Below, piece after piece: positions 45,445 to 56,633 of a stretch of 64,000 nt of DNA. The position numbers were made by a program, and so were the translations under genes. The stretch is from Salmonella enterica subsp. enterica serovar Typhimurium str. LT2 (GTDB lineage Bacteria; Pseudomonadota; Gammaproteobacteria; Enterobacterales; Enterobacteriaceae), in NCBI RefSeq assembly GCF_000006945.2, contig NC_003197.2:1364001-1428000 (forward strand), given 5' to 3'. Below the pieces are notes generated by a model that was not told where the DNA came from, made no database searches, and saw only the letters and a program-made list of their open reading frames with translations. Within the stretch, counting starts at the first letter, position 1. Each line of letters starts with the position of its first letter.

Positions 45445-45606
45445 GATGCAATCTCCCTTTTTTTAGTGTTACCATCATCATGCCGGACGAAGATAGCGAT
45501 TTTCGTCTGTGTCGAAGGTTGTGCGCCAATTTAGCAATGGTTGGCTAGATGGATACACAACTCACTGTCAATAAATTCATTTTCTCTTTGTATGTGATCT
45601 TGCGTA
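45445..45606 (+). repeat. Left, truncated copy of the thrS leader
   Basis: 162 bp identical to 48002-48163 except for one base (G at 45492, A at 48049). The copy includes the domain-4 hairpin of the thrS operator (TTGTG...CACAA) and stops at GATCTTGCGTA, in the middle of the anticodon-like loop of domain 2. It lacks the 3' half of that hairpin, the ribosome site and any coding sequence of thrS. Confidence 0.97.
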
Positions 45607-46045
45607 ATAAGTACAATCCTTCATTCACATCCATTCTCGTTCGTTTAAACCTGTTTCACCAGTTCCGCGTCATTACTGGTAATAGCGGATATATATGTTT
45701 CATACCGTTTTACATTGATCCCTTTCGCGCCGTAAGATGTACGTACCTAATCTAACTTAAGCAGGGAACTGTCATTCATAACACAGAGTTTATTGGTATC
45801 AATGGTAGATTATATTACGGTGACAATCTCGGGATGATCCGCATATGAGTAGATGTGGATTAGGGCGGAGTAGCGGTAGGACTAATAATAACCGGCGGCG
45901 AGAAATACATAATTGAGGGGCTATTCATAAATCATCATCTAGAAACGCAAGCACTATCATGAATATATCATAAGTAATTTACGTTGGTAATGATGGCTCA
46001 GCAAACCCAACAAGCTTTACAGGAACAATTTTTACGCTTCAGAGC
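45607..46045. other. Left part of the wzy island without intact genes
   Basis: About 440 bp. One frame from 45756 to 45956 reads in a protein-like way (IGINGRLYYGDNLGM, then GGVAVGLIITGGEKYIIEG) but carries internal TGA and TAG codons, so it may be a gene remnant of unknown origin. A 19-codon ORF at 45993-46052 (MAQQTQQALQEQFLRFRAK) abuts the wzy terminator and is not recognised. Confidence 0.45.
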
Positions 46046-46073
46046 CAAATAAAACGGCGGCATTGCCGCCGTA
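46046..46073 (-). terminator. wzy intrinsic terminator
   Basis: ACGGCGGC/GCCGCCGT, a perfect 8-bp stem with an AAT loop, followed on the minus strand by TTTATTT, immediately after the wzy stop. Confidence 0.88.
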
Positions 46074-46077
46074 TAAC

Positions 46078-47301
46078 TTATTTATTGTTTCTTAGTAAAA
46101 CGAATCTTATATGCTCTGAAAAAACAAAGGAAGATGCAATGTATACCATAAAAGCAATCATCAAATGCTCAGGGAACAACCATCCCATGCTAACAGGAAT
46201 CACACTTATTCCAATGCAAAATAGGAACATTATGAAATAATGCGCTGACTTTGTTTCCTGAGTTTTATTGGAGAAATACTTAGCTAGGACGCCTTTAAAT
46301 ACTCCAGATATAACTAACCAAACTGGTGTAAAAAGCCCGAAATCTGCGTATAGTTCACCATACCCGAAAGCAGGAGCGCCCTGATTTCTGTAGAATGCAT
46401 CAGGGAAAAATACTTTTGCCAGATACAATGCGCCAAAATCTTCAGGCTTATCAGGCCAAATAGCCCTCGGAATCCTCGAGTAAACCTCGCTTTCCATTAG
46501 TAATTTTCCGTACATAAAGTCAAAGTTTGAGGAAGCAACAAGAACAGCATTACGGGTATAATCCGAGTAATTCGCCATATTTTCTATCGGATTCCCATCA
46601 GTAAACGTATATGCAAAGAATGCCGTTACAATGACTGCTATAACAGCAAACGATTTTACCAGGAACATAAATTTAATTTTTTTATTTTCAATATATGAAA
46701 GGTAAAGGATGAATGCTATAAATATACTAAATATTGGTCCTTTGTTACCATGCAAGAAAATAAGTATACAGTTAAATAAAACTATGGAAATACAAAATAA
46801 CTTTGATTTTTTGTATGTAAAGAACGCGCAAATAGAAGCGACAAGAGAAAACATTAATGAAGGATAGAAGTATATACCATACCCTGTTCTGGTTAATTCG
46901 TATATTCTTCTTGGGCTAAGTATATACTCTCTGAACTCCATCAACACTGGAAGGTAAATGATAAAAGCAAGGAAGGTGAATAACAATGAAGTAAACACAT
47001 ACCTTGGTTTATTTTTCGTGTTTGATTTGTTGTATATGGGTTTTCTTTGTGTGTAAAGATAAGAAATAACAAATGATGCTATGTATGTTATATAGCAAGT
47101 ATAGAAAAACAAATATTCCACTGTATAATTCTGCACCTCTGAGAGGTATACAAATATACCTTCAAACACGTACAGTGTAGGGACTGTTATTATCAGGTAT
47201 GGGACCATTACATTTATTATTTTCCCCTCAATTCTTACGGAAAGAGTATAGAGATAAACTATAAATAATAAGCATAATGCAATGTATGAAATTATAAGCA
47301 T
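46078..47301 (-). CDS. wzy: O-antigen polymerase
   Basis: Inner-membrane polymerase that joins O-antigen repeat units on undecaprenyl diphosphate in the Wzx/Wzy pathway, with chain length set by Wzz. 407 residues, about 11-12 hydrophobic segments, and a large periplasmic loop around residues 215-330 (ENMANYSDYTRNA to QGAPAFGYGELYADFG). Length and sequence agree with the Typhimurium Rfc protein as I recall it. The gene is strongly AT-rich with many rare codons (ATA, AGA), unlike its neighbours, a sign of transfer. It stands alone beside thrS, unlinked from the rest of the O-antigen cluster. Confidence 0.95.
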   Translation of the reverse strand: MLIISYIALCLLFIVYLYTLSVRIEGKIINVMVPYLIITVPTLYVFEGIFVYLSEVQNYTVEYLFFYTCYITYIASFVISYLYTQRKPIYNKSNTKNKPRYVFTSLLFTFLAFIIYLPVLMEFREYILSPRRIYELTRTGYGIYFYPSLMFSLVASICAFFTYKKSKLFCISIVLFNCILIFLHGNKGPIFSIFIAFILYLSYIENKKIKFMFLVKSFAVIAVIVTAFFAYTFTDGNPIENMANYSDYTRNAVLVASSNFDFMYGKLLMESEVYSRIPRAIWPDKPEDFGALYLAKVFFPDAFYRNQGAPAFGYGELYADFGLFTPVWLVISGVFKGVLAKYFSNKTQETKSAHYFIMFLFCIGISVIPVSMGWLFPEHLMIAFMVYIASSFVFSEHIRFVLLRNNK

Positions 47302-47573
47302 ATAGAGCCTTTAGAAAAAATGCTTAGTATTAAAAATATTACCATCAGGCAAATAAGGTGTGGTACGGAAAATCTTCTGGCAAGATATTCTGAATCTGGT
47401 AGTCTATAATCATTACTCATCACTATCTTCCCGATATCAAAACCGTGTTATTGACATATTAACACTCATTAACACTCCTATCTACTGCGCCTCCGATAGC
47501 ATGAAGCTATCAAGCATTTGCAGCACAAACATCAAACAATGTAAATGCTTTTGATAATTACACATGATTGTTA
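47302..47573. other. wzy upstream region
   Basis: AT-rich stretch with the wzy promoter region on the minus strand. Several short open frames are present, but none has a ribosome site or recognisable product. Confidence 0.5.
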
Positions 47574-47589
47574 CTGTGTTTATATACAG
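47574..47589 (+). promoter_or_regulatory. Perfect LexA box before the umuD-like remnant
   Basis: CTGTGTTTATATACAG matches CTGT-N8-ACAG exactly, within TACTGTGTTTATATACAGTG, an extended match very like known SOS boxes of umuDC-type operons. It is 19 bp upstream of the ATG of the umuD-like remnant. Confidence 0.85.
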
Positions 47590-47608
47590 TGGCATTCGAA
47601 GATTCATC

Positions 47609-47969
47609 ATGAGGTTCCCGAGTCCTGTAAAAGACTATACAGAGAAAGAGCTATCACTCGACGAGTAATTCATCTCACATCGTGCCGCGACATACTTCAA
47701 GCAACACAGACGAATTACAAGTACGGCATCATAAGTGAGACGTTGCTAGTTATAGAAGCTTCATAGCAGCATGTAATGGCTCTTTGCTGGTATGTGCTTT
47801 GGAAAGTGGGTTTCGTATTGTGCGTTATCGCATGCTGCCAGGTCCCCATCTGGAGAATATAGATAGCGGTCGTCGTGAAAAGCTATCTGATGTGAATGCC
47901 TCATACGGTGGCAGTAAGCCGAGACTCAGAGTGACCATGTACATCATTAACGATACGCGTGCCGGGTAG
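47609..47969 (+). pseudogene. Broken umuD-like gene (S24 peptidase, SOS mutagenesis)
   Basis: From the ATG at 47609 one frame reads MRFPSPVKDYTEKELSLDE, a TAA stop, FISHRAATYF. This is the FPSPxxDYxExxLxLxxxxIxxPAATYF pattern of UmuD/MucA/SamA proteins. A second frame gives GIISETLLVIEA (compare GxxxGDLLIVD), and a third gives NGSLLVCALESGFRIVRYRML (compare HGDIVIAxxxGEFTVKRLxLRP), ending TMYIINDTRAG at 47969. The order is right for the whole protein, but there are at least one stop and two frame changes. The region of the catalytic serine (GxSM) is not recognisable. No umuC follows. Clearly inactive. Confidence 0.75.
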
Positions 47970-48001
47970 TGTGTTGGGATTCAGGTTCTGTAGAACAGAA
48001 A

Positions 48002-48163
48002 GATGCAATCTCCCTTTTTTTAGTGTTACCATCATCATGCCGGACGAAAATAGCGATTTTCGTCTGTGTCGAAGGTTGTGCGCCAATTTAGCAATGGTTG
48101 GCTAGATGGATACACAACTCACTGTCAATAAATTCATTTTCTCTTTGTATGTGATCTTGCGTA
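48002..48163 (+). repeat. Right copy of the thrS leader repeat
   Basis: Copy that continues into the functional thrS operator and gene; 161 of 162 bases equal the left copy at 45445. Together they form direct repeats flanking about 2.4 kb with wzy and the umuD-like remnant. Confidence 0.97.
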
Positions 48164-48192
48164 TGGGTCACCACTGCAAATAAGGATATAAC
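48076..48192 (+). promoter_or_regulatory. thrS translational operator
   Basis: In E. coli, threonyl-tRNA synthetase binds its own mRNA leader, which imitates tRNA-Thr, and blocks ribosome binding. Here the parts are visible: domain 4 (TTGTG...CACAA with the inner stem GCCAA/TTGGC, 48076-48117), domain 2 (GTGATC/GGTCAC stem at 48151-48171 with the threonine-anticodon-like CGT in the loop at 48160-48162), and the Shine-Dalgarno AAGGA at 48182 just before the ATG at 48193. Confidence 0.85.
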
Positions 48193-50121
48193 ATGCCTGT
48201 TATTACTCTTCCTGATGGCAGCCAACGCCATTATGACCACCCTGTAAGCCCGATGGATGTTGCTCTGGACATTGGTCCTGGCCTGGCGAAAGCCACCATT
48301 GCGGGCCGTGTGAATGGCGAGCTGGTTGATGCTTCCGATCTGATTGAAAATGATGCGACGCTTTCCATCATCACCGCAAAAGATGAAGAGGGTCTGGAGA
48401 TCATTCGTCACTCTTGTGCGCATCTGTTAGGTCACGCTATCAAGCAACTTTGGCCGCACACGAAAATGGCGATCGGCCCGGTTGTCGACAACGGTTTTTA
48501 CTATGACGTTGATCTTGACCGCACGCTAACTCAGGAAGATGTCGAAGCGCTCGAAAAGCGGATGCATGAGCTCGCCGAGAAAAATTACGACGTTATCAAG
48601 AAAAAGGTGAGCTGGCATGACGCGCGCGAAACCTTCGTGAAGCGCGGCGAGACTTACAAAGTCGCTATTCTTGATGAAAATATCGCCCATGATGATAAGC
48701 CAGGCTTGTACCATCATGAAGAATATGTCGACATGTGTCGTGGTCCGCACGTGCCGAATATGCGTTTCTGCCATCACTTTAAACTGATGAAAACTGCCGG
48801 CGCATACTGGCGCGGTGACAGCAATAATAAGATGTTGCAGCGTATTTACGGTACGGCATGGGCAGATAAAAAAGCCCTGAACGCTTATCTGCAGCGCCTG
48901 GAAGAGGCCGCAAAACGCGACCATCGTAAAATTGGTAAGCAGCTCGACCTGTATCATATGCAGGAAGAAGCGCCGGGCATGGTGTTCTGGCATAACGACG
49001 GCTGGACTATCTTCCGCGAGCTGGAGGTCTTTGTTCGTTCTAAACTCAAAGAATACCAGTATCAAGAAGTTAAAGGCCCGTTCATGATGGACCGTGTGCT
49101 GTGGGAAAAAACCGGGCACTGGGACAACTATAAAGATGCGATGTTCACCACATCCTCAGAAAACCGCGAATATTGCATCAAGCCGATGAACTGCCCGGGC
49201 CACGTTCAGATCTTTAACCAGGGTCTGAAATCCTATCGTGATTTGCCGCTGCGTATGGCGGAATTCGGTAGCTGCCACCGTAACGAGCCATCAGGCGCGC
49301 TGCATGGTCTGATGCGCGTACGCGGCTTTACGCAGGATGATGCGCATATCTTCTGCACCGAAGAGCAGATCCGCGATGAAGTTAACGCTTGTATTCGTAT
49401 GGTCTACGATATGTACAGCACCTTTGGCTTCGAGAAGATCGTCGTCAAGCTTTCCACTCGTCCTGATAAGCGTATCGGCAGCGATGAGATGTGGGATCGT
49501 GCTGAGGCGGATCTGGCGGTTGCGCTGGAAGAAAATAATATCCCGTTTGAGTATCAACTGGGTGAAGGCGCATTCTACGGTCCGAAAATTGAATTTACCT
49601 TATATGACTGCCTCGATCGTGCATGGCAGTGCGGTACAGTACAGCTGGACTTCTCCTTACCGTCTCGTCTGAGCGCCTCCTATGTAGGCGAAGACAACGA
49701 GCGTAAGGTGCCGGTAATGATTCACCGTGCGATTCTTGGGTCGATGGAACGCTTCATCGGTATCCTGACCGAAGAGTTCGCTGGTTTCTTCCCGACATGG
49801 CTCGCGCCTGTTCAGGTAGTCGTGATGAATATTACCGATTCGCAGTCTGAATACGTTAACGAATTGACGCAGAAACTACAAAATGCGGGCATTCGTGTAA
49901 AAGCAGACTTGAGAAATGAGAAGATTGGCTTTAAAATCCGCGAGCACACTTTACGTCGTGTCCCTTATATGTTGGTCTGTGGTGATAAAGAGGTGGAAGC
50001 AGGCAAAGTTGCCGTTCGCACCCGCCGCGGTAAAGACCTGGGCAGTCTGGACGTAAATGACGTGATTGAGAAGCTGCAACAAGAGATTCGCAGCCGCAGT
50101 CTTCAACAACTGGAGGAATAA
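48193..50121 (+). CDS. thrS: Threonyl-tRNA synthetase
   Basis: Class II synthetase charging tRNA-Thr, with editing of Ser-tRNA-Thr. Domains in order: N-terminal TGS (1-60), editing domain (about 65-225, with the conserved HHEEYVDMCRGPHV motif), catalytic core (240-535) with the zinc ligands Cys in MNCPGH and His in HGLMRVRGF and later in MIHRAILGSMERF, and C-terminal anticodon-binding domain. Length 642 residues. Three bases separate its stop from the infC AUU start. Confidence 0.99.
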   Translation: MPVITLPDGSQRHYDHPVSPMDVALDIGPGLAKATIAGRVNGELVDASDLIENDATLSIITAKDEEGLEIIRHSCAHLLGHAIKQLWPHTKMAIGPVVDNGFYYDVDLDRTLTQEDVEALEKRMHELAEKNYDVIKKKVSWHDARETFVKRGETYKVAILDENIAHDDKPGLYHHEEYVDMCRGPHVPNMRFCHHFKLMKTAGAYWRGDSNNKMLQRIYGTAWADKKALNAYLQRLEEAAKRDHRKIGKQLDLYHMQEEAPGMVFWHNDGWTIFRELEVFVRSKLKEYQYQEVKGPFMMDRVLWEKTGHWDNYKDAMFTTSSENREYCIKPMNCPGHVQIFNQGLKSYRDLPLRMAEFGSCHRNEPSGALHGLMRVRGFTQDDAHIFCTEEQIRDEVNACIRMVYDMYSTFGFEKIVVKLSTRPDKRIGSDEMWDRAEADLAVALEENNIPFEYQLGEGAFYGPKIEFTLYDCLDRAWQCGTVQLDFSLPSRLSASYVGEDNERKVPVMIHRAILGSMERFIGILTEEFAGFFPTWLAPVQVVVMNITDSQSEYVNELTQKLQNAGIRVKADLRNEKIGFKIREHTLRRVPYMLVCGDKEVEAGKVAVRTRRGKDLGSLDVNDVIEKLQQEIRSRSLQQLEE

Positions 50122-50124
50122 AGT

Positions 50125-50667
50125 ATTAAAGGCGGAAAACGAGTTCAAACGGCGCGTCCGAATCGTATTAATAGCGAAATTCGCGCGCAAGAAGTTCGCT
50201 TAACAGGTCTGGAAGGCGAGCAGCTTGGTATTGTGAGTCTGAGAGAAGCTCTGGAAAAAGCTGAAGAAGCCGGAGTAGACTTAGTCGAAATCAGCCCTAA
50301 CGCCGAGCCGCCGGTTTGTCGTATAATGGATTACGGCAAATTCCTCTATGAAAAGAGTAAGTCTTCTAAGGAACAGAAGAAAAAGCAAAAAGTTATCCAG
50401 GTGAAGGAAATTAAATTCCGTCCTGGGACAGATGAAGGCGACTATCAGGTAAAACTCCGCAGCCTGATTCGCTTTCTCGAAGAGGGCGATAAGGCCAAAA
50501 TCACGCTGCGTTTCCGCGGTCGTGAAATGGCCCACCAGCAAATCGGTATGGAAGTGCTTAATCGCGTGAAAGACGATTTGCAAGAACTGGCAGTGGTCGA
50601 ATCCTTCCCAACGAAGATCGAAGGCCGTCAGATGATCATGGTGCTTGCTCCTAAGAAGAAACAGTAA
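50125..50667 (+). CDS. infC: Translation initiation factor IF-3, AUU start
   Basis: IF-3 keeps 30S subunits free and checks start-codon and initiator-tRNA pairing. The true start is the ATT at 50125, preceded by GGAGGA, giving (M)KGGKRVQTARPN and 180 residues as in E. coli. This non-canonical start is the basis of its autoregulation: IF-3 discriminates against AUU. The two-domain structure is visible with the basic, lysine-rich linker (EKSKSSKEQKKKQK) near residue 80. An in-frame ATG at 50233 is internal. Confidence 0.97.
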   Translation: MKGGKRVQTARPNRINSEIRAQEVRLTGLEGEQLGIVSLREALEKAEEAGVDLVEISPNAEPPVCRIMDYGKFLYEKSKSSKEQKKKQKVIQVKEIKFRPGTDEGDYQVKLRSLIRFLEEGDKAKITLRFRGREMAHQQIGMEVLNRVKDDLQELAVVESFPTKIEGRQMIMVLAPKKKQ

Positions 50668-50685
50668 GGCCTTCAAGTAACAATT

Positions 50686-50709
50686 CTGTGAAGCCTTCGG
50701 GCTTCACAG
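50686..50709 (+). other. infC-rpmI intercistronic hairpin
   Basis: CTGTGAAGCC/GGCTTCACAG, a perfect 10-bp stem with a TTCG tetraloop and a weak T-tract. In E. coli this region takes part in the L20 control of rpmI-rplT. Confidence 0.75.
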
Positions 50710-50738
50710 GCTTTGTTCGCCTATGTTTCGTTTATTAA

Positions 50739-50960
<222 letters not shown>

Positions 50961-50989
50961 GCCGTTAACGTTTTTAACTTTTTAATTAG

Positions 50990-51367
<378 letters not shown>

Positions 51368-51374
51368 GCCAGTG

Positions 51375-51404
51375 AAAAGAGGGAGCCTGGCTCCCTCTCT
51401 TTTA
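51375..51404 (+). terminator. rplT terminator
   Basis: GAGGGAGCC/GGCTCCCTC, 9-bp stem with a single-base loop centre, A-rich before and TCTTTT after. Confidence 0.9.
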
Positions 51405-51487
51405 TTTACTGTTCAGTGAGTTGACAATTGACCTGTAACCCTTTTCAATAAAGGATATTCGGTTTTACCACATAAGGTAACGCAAGC

Positions 51488-51532
51488 ATGAACGCTGCTA
51501 TTTTCCGTTTCTTTTTTTACTTTAGCACCTGA
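51488..51532 (+). CDS. pheM: Phenylalanine leader peptide
   Basis: A 14-residue [17 protein letters not shown], with five Phe codons (four of them within five positions). Stalling of the ribosome at these codons when charged tRNA-Phe is scarce prevents the attenuator downstream and allows pheST expression. Identical in sequence to the E. coli peptide as I recall it. Confidence 0.97.
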
Positions 51533-51574
51533 TCCCAGGAGGCTAGCGCGTGAAAAACGAAACGAAAAACAGCG

Positions 51575-51604
51575 CAAAAAAGCCTCCTGATGGAGGCTTT
51601 TTTT
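51575..51604 (+). terminator. pheST attenuator
   Basis: AAAGCCTCC/GGAGGCTTT stem with a TGAT loop followed by TTTTTT, 43 bp after pheM and 65 bp before pheS; the transcription attenuator of the phe operon. Confidence 0.93.
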
Positions 51605-51668
51605 GTATCTGAAATCGAGAGATTACGTCCAATGAACCGGTGTCTTCACCGACACAATGAGGAAAACC

Positions 51669-52652
51669 ATGTCACATCTCGCAGAGCTGGTTGCCAATGC
51701 AGCGGCCGCCATTAACCAGGCGTCAGATGTTGCCGCGTTAGACAATGTACGCGTCGAATATTTGGGCAAGAAAGGGCATTTAACCCTTCAGATGACGACC
51801 CTACGCGATCTGCCGCCGGAAGAGCGTCCGGCAGCCGGGGCAGTCATTAACGCCGCGAAAGAGCAGGTACAACAGGCGCTTAACGCGCGTAAAGCCGAGC
51901 TGGAAAGCGCAGCGCTTAACGCCCGTCTGGCCGCTGAGACCATCGATATCTCCCTGCCGGGGCGCCGTATTGAGAACGGTGGTCTGCATCCGGTCACGCG
52001 TACCATTGACCGTATTGAAAGTTTCTTCGGCGAGCTTGGTTTTACCGTGGCGACTGGCCCGGAAATTGAAGATGACTACCATAACTTCGATGCGTTAAAC
52101 ATTCCGGGTCATCACCCGGCCCGCGCCGATCATGATACCTTCTGGTTTGACGCGACCCGTCTGCTGCGTACCCAGACGTCTGGCGTCCAGATCCGGACGA
52201 TGAAAGCGCAGCAACCGCCGATCCGTATTATTGCGCCGGGCCGTGTATACCGTAATGACTACGACCAGACGCATACTCCGATGTTCCATCAGATGGAAGG
52301 TCTGATTGTTGATACCAACATCAGCTTCACCAACCTCAAAGGTACGCTGCACGACTTCCTGCGTAATTTCTTTGAGGAGGATCTGCAGATTCGCTTCCGT
52401 CCTTCTTATTTTCCGTTCACCGAACCTTCTGCGGAAGTGGATGTGATGGGTAAAAACGGCAAATGGCTGGAAGTGCTGGGCTGCGGGATGGTGCATCCGA
52501 ATGTGCTGCGTAATGTCGGTATCGATCCGGAAATCTATTCTGGCTTCGCTTTTGGTATGGGGATGGAACGTCTGACCATGTTGCGTTACGGCGTCACCGA
52601 CCTGCGTTCATTCTTCGAAAACGATCTGCGTTTCCTTAAACAGTTTAAATAA
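51669..52652 (+). CDS. pheS: Phenylalanyl-tRNA synthetase alpha subunit
   Basis: Catalytic subunit of the (alpha-beta)2 enzyme. N-terminal coiled coil (to about residue 90), then the class II core with motif 2 in [17 protein letters not shown] and motif 3 in [13 protein letters not shown] near the C-terminus. The ATG at 51669 (MSHLAELV, 327 residues) matches E. coli. Controlled by pheM attenuation. pheT follows after 15 bp. Confidence 0.98.
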
Positions 52653-55055
<2,403 letters not shown>

Positions 55056-55059
55056 ACCT

Positions 55060-55359
55060 ATGGCGCTTACAAAAGCTGAAATGTCAGAATATCTGTTTGA
55101 TAAGCTTGGGCTTAGCAAGCGGGATGCCAAAGAACTGGTTGAACTGTTTTTCGAAGAGATCCGTCGTGCTCTGGAAAACGGTGAGCAGGTGAAACTCTCT
55201 GGTTTTGGTAACTTCGATCTGCGTGATAAAAATCAACGTCCGGGGCGTAACCCGAAAACGGGTGAAGATATTCCTATTACAGCACGGCGCGTGGTGACCT
55301 TCAGACCCGGGCAGAAGTTAAAGAGCCGGGTCGAAAACGCTTCGCCCAAAGAAGAGTAA
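55060..55359 (+). CDS. ihfA: Integration host factor alpha subunit
   Basis: One half of the IHF heterodimer, which bends DNA sharply at specific sites and serves in recombination, replication and transcription. HU-fold protein of 99 residues; the DNA-binding arm contains [14 protein letters not shown] near residue 65. It lies 4 bp after pheT and is co-transcribed with it; IHF represses this operon in E. coli. Ends with an intrinsic terminator about 120 bp downstream. Confidence 0.98.
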
Positions 55360-55474
55360 TCAGATCCAGGCATAACATCCATCAGGGTGTATTGCGGCAG
55401 ATACGCTGCCATCCCGAAAGTAGATCAGCGGGATGACAGCGTATTTGTCAGCCTGAAAGATGACCCGTATAACT

Positions 55475-55502
55475 AAAAAGGCCGCATTGCGGCCTTTTTT
55501 CT
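55475..55502 (+). terminator. ihfA terminator
   Basis: AAAGGCCGC/GCGGCCTTT stem with an ATT loop followed by TTTTTT; ends the thrS-ihfA transcription units. Confidence 0.92.
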
Positions 55503-55561
55503 TTCAAGTAAAGGATACCCACCGTAAAATCACGCTACCTCTTTTCAGCTGAATGGATAAC

Positions 55562-56542
55562 ATGCTGACTTTTGCCCGCCAACAACAGCGACGAAACGTT
55601 CGCTGGCTTCTGAGCCTGTCACTGCTGGTGCTACTGGCTACACTTCTGAGCTTATGCGCAGGCGAACAGTGGATTGCCCCCGGTGACTGGTTAAGCGCCC
55701 GGGGGGAACTGTTTGTCTGGCAAATTCGCCTTCCCCGCACGCTTGCGGTATTGCTGGTTGGCGCTGCGCTGGCGCTATCTGGCGCTGTGATGCAGGCGCT
55801 GTTTGAAAACCCACTTGCTGAACCGGGTCTGCTCGGCGTTTCGAATGGGGCCGGTGTTGGGCTTATTGCCGCCGTCTTACTGGGGCAGGGGCAACTGCCA
55901 GGATGGGCGCTGGGACTGTGCGCTATAGCCGGCGCGCTCATTATTACGTTAATTCTGCTGCGTTTTGCGCGCCGCCATCTCTCTACCAGCCGCTTGTTGT
56001 TGGCGGGCGTCGCGCTGGGCATTATCTGTAGCGCGCTGATGACGTGGGCTATCTATTTTTCCACCTCTTTCGATCTGCGGCAATTAATGTACTGGATGAT
56101 GGGAGGATTTGGCGGCGTTGACTGGCAGCAGAGCTGGCTAATGATTGCGCTCATCCCGGTACTGATCTGGATATGTTGCCAGTCGCAACCGCTGAATATG
56201 CTGGCGCTAGGGGAAACCTCGGCGCGGCAGCTTGGCCTGCCGCTGTGGTTCTGGCGCAATTTGTTGGTCGTCGCCACCGGCTGGATGGTGGGCGTCAGCG
56301 TGGCGATGGCGGGGGCGATTGGTTTTATCGGTCTGGTTATTCCGCACATCCTGCGCTTATGTGGTTTAACCGATCACCGGGTTTTACTTCCCGGCTGCGC
56401 GCTGGCCGGGGCTATCGCCCTGCTATTGGCTGATGTGGTCGCCCGACTGGCACTGGCGTCGGCTGAACTGCCTATCGGGGTGGTCACCGCCACATTGGGG
56501 GCGCCAGTGTTTATCTGGCTGCTACTCAAATCCGCGCGTTAG
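55562..56542 (+). CDS. btuC: Vitamin B12 ABC transporter permease
   Basis: Integral membrane subunit of the BtuCD-F cobalamin importer; FecCD family with ten membrane helices. The conserved cytoplasmic loop that contacts BtuD and the [19 protein letters not shown] segment are present, and the chain ends with the [20 protein letters not shown] signature. The ATG at 55562 (MLTFARQQQ, 326 residues) fits E. coli; three codons upstream are excluded. First gene of btuCED. Confidence 0.97.
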
Positions 56543-56633
56543 CGCATCGGTAAACAACTGCTTTCATCATTCGCAGTCTATGATTAAAGGCTAACGATGA
56601 AACCCGCTATTCTACCGACATCAGGGAGACACC

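Noticed and set aside
45549..45755. 68-codon open frame in the left thrS-leader copy
   Set aside because: It begins inside the non-coding operator sequence and has no ribosome site.
47545..47766. 73-codon open frame as a real gene
   Set aside because: It is one of the shifted frames across the umuD-like remnant; the protein-like signal switches frames.
45445..48163. wzy segment as a classical insertion sequence or composite transposon
   Set aside because: The flanking direct repeats are thrS leader sequence; no transposase and no terminal inverted repeats were seen.
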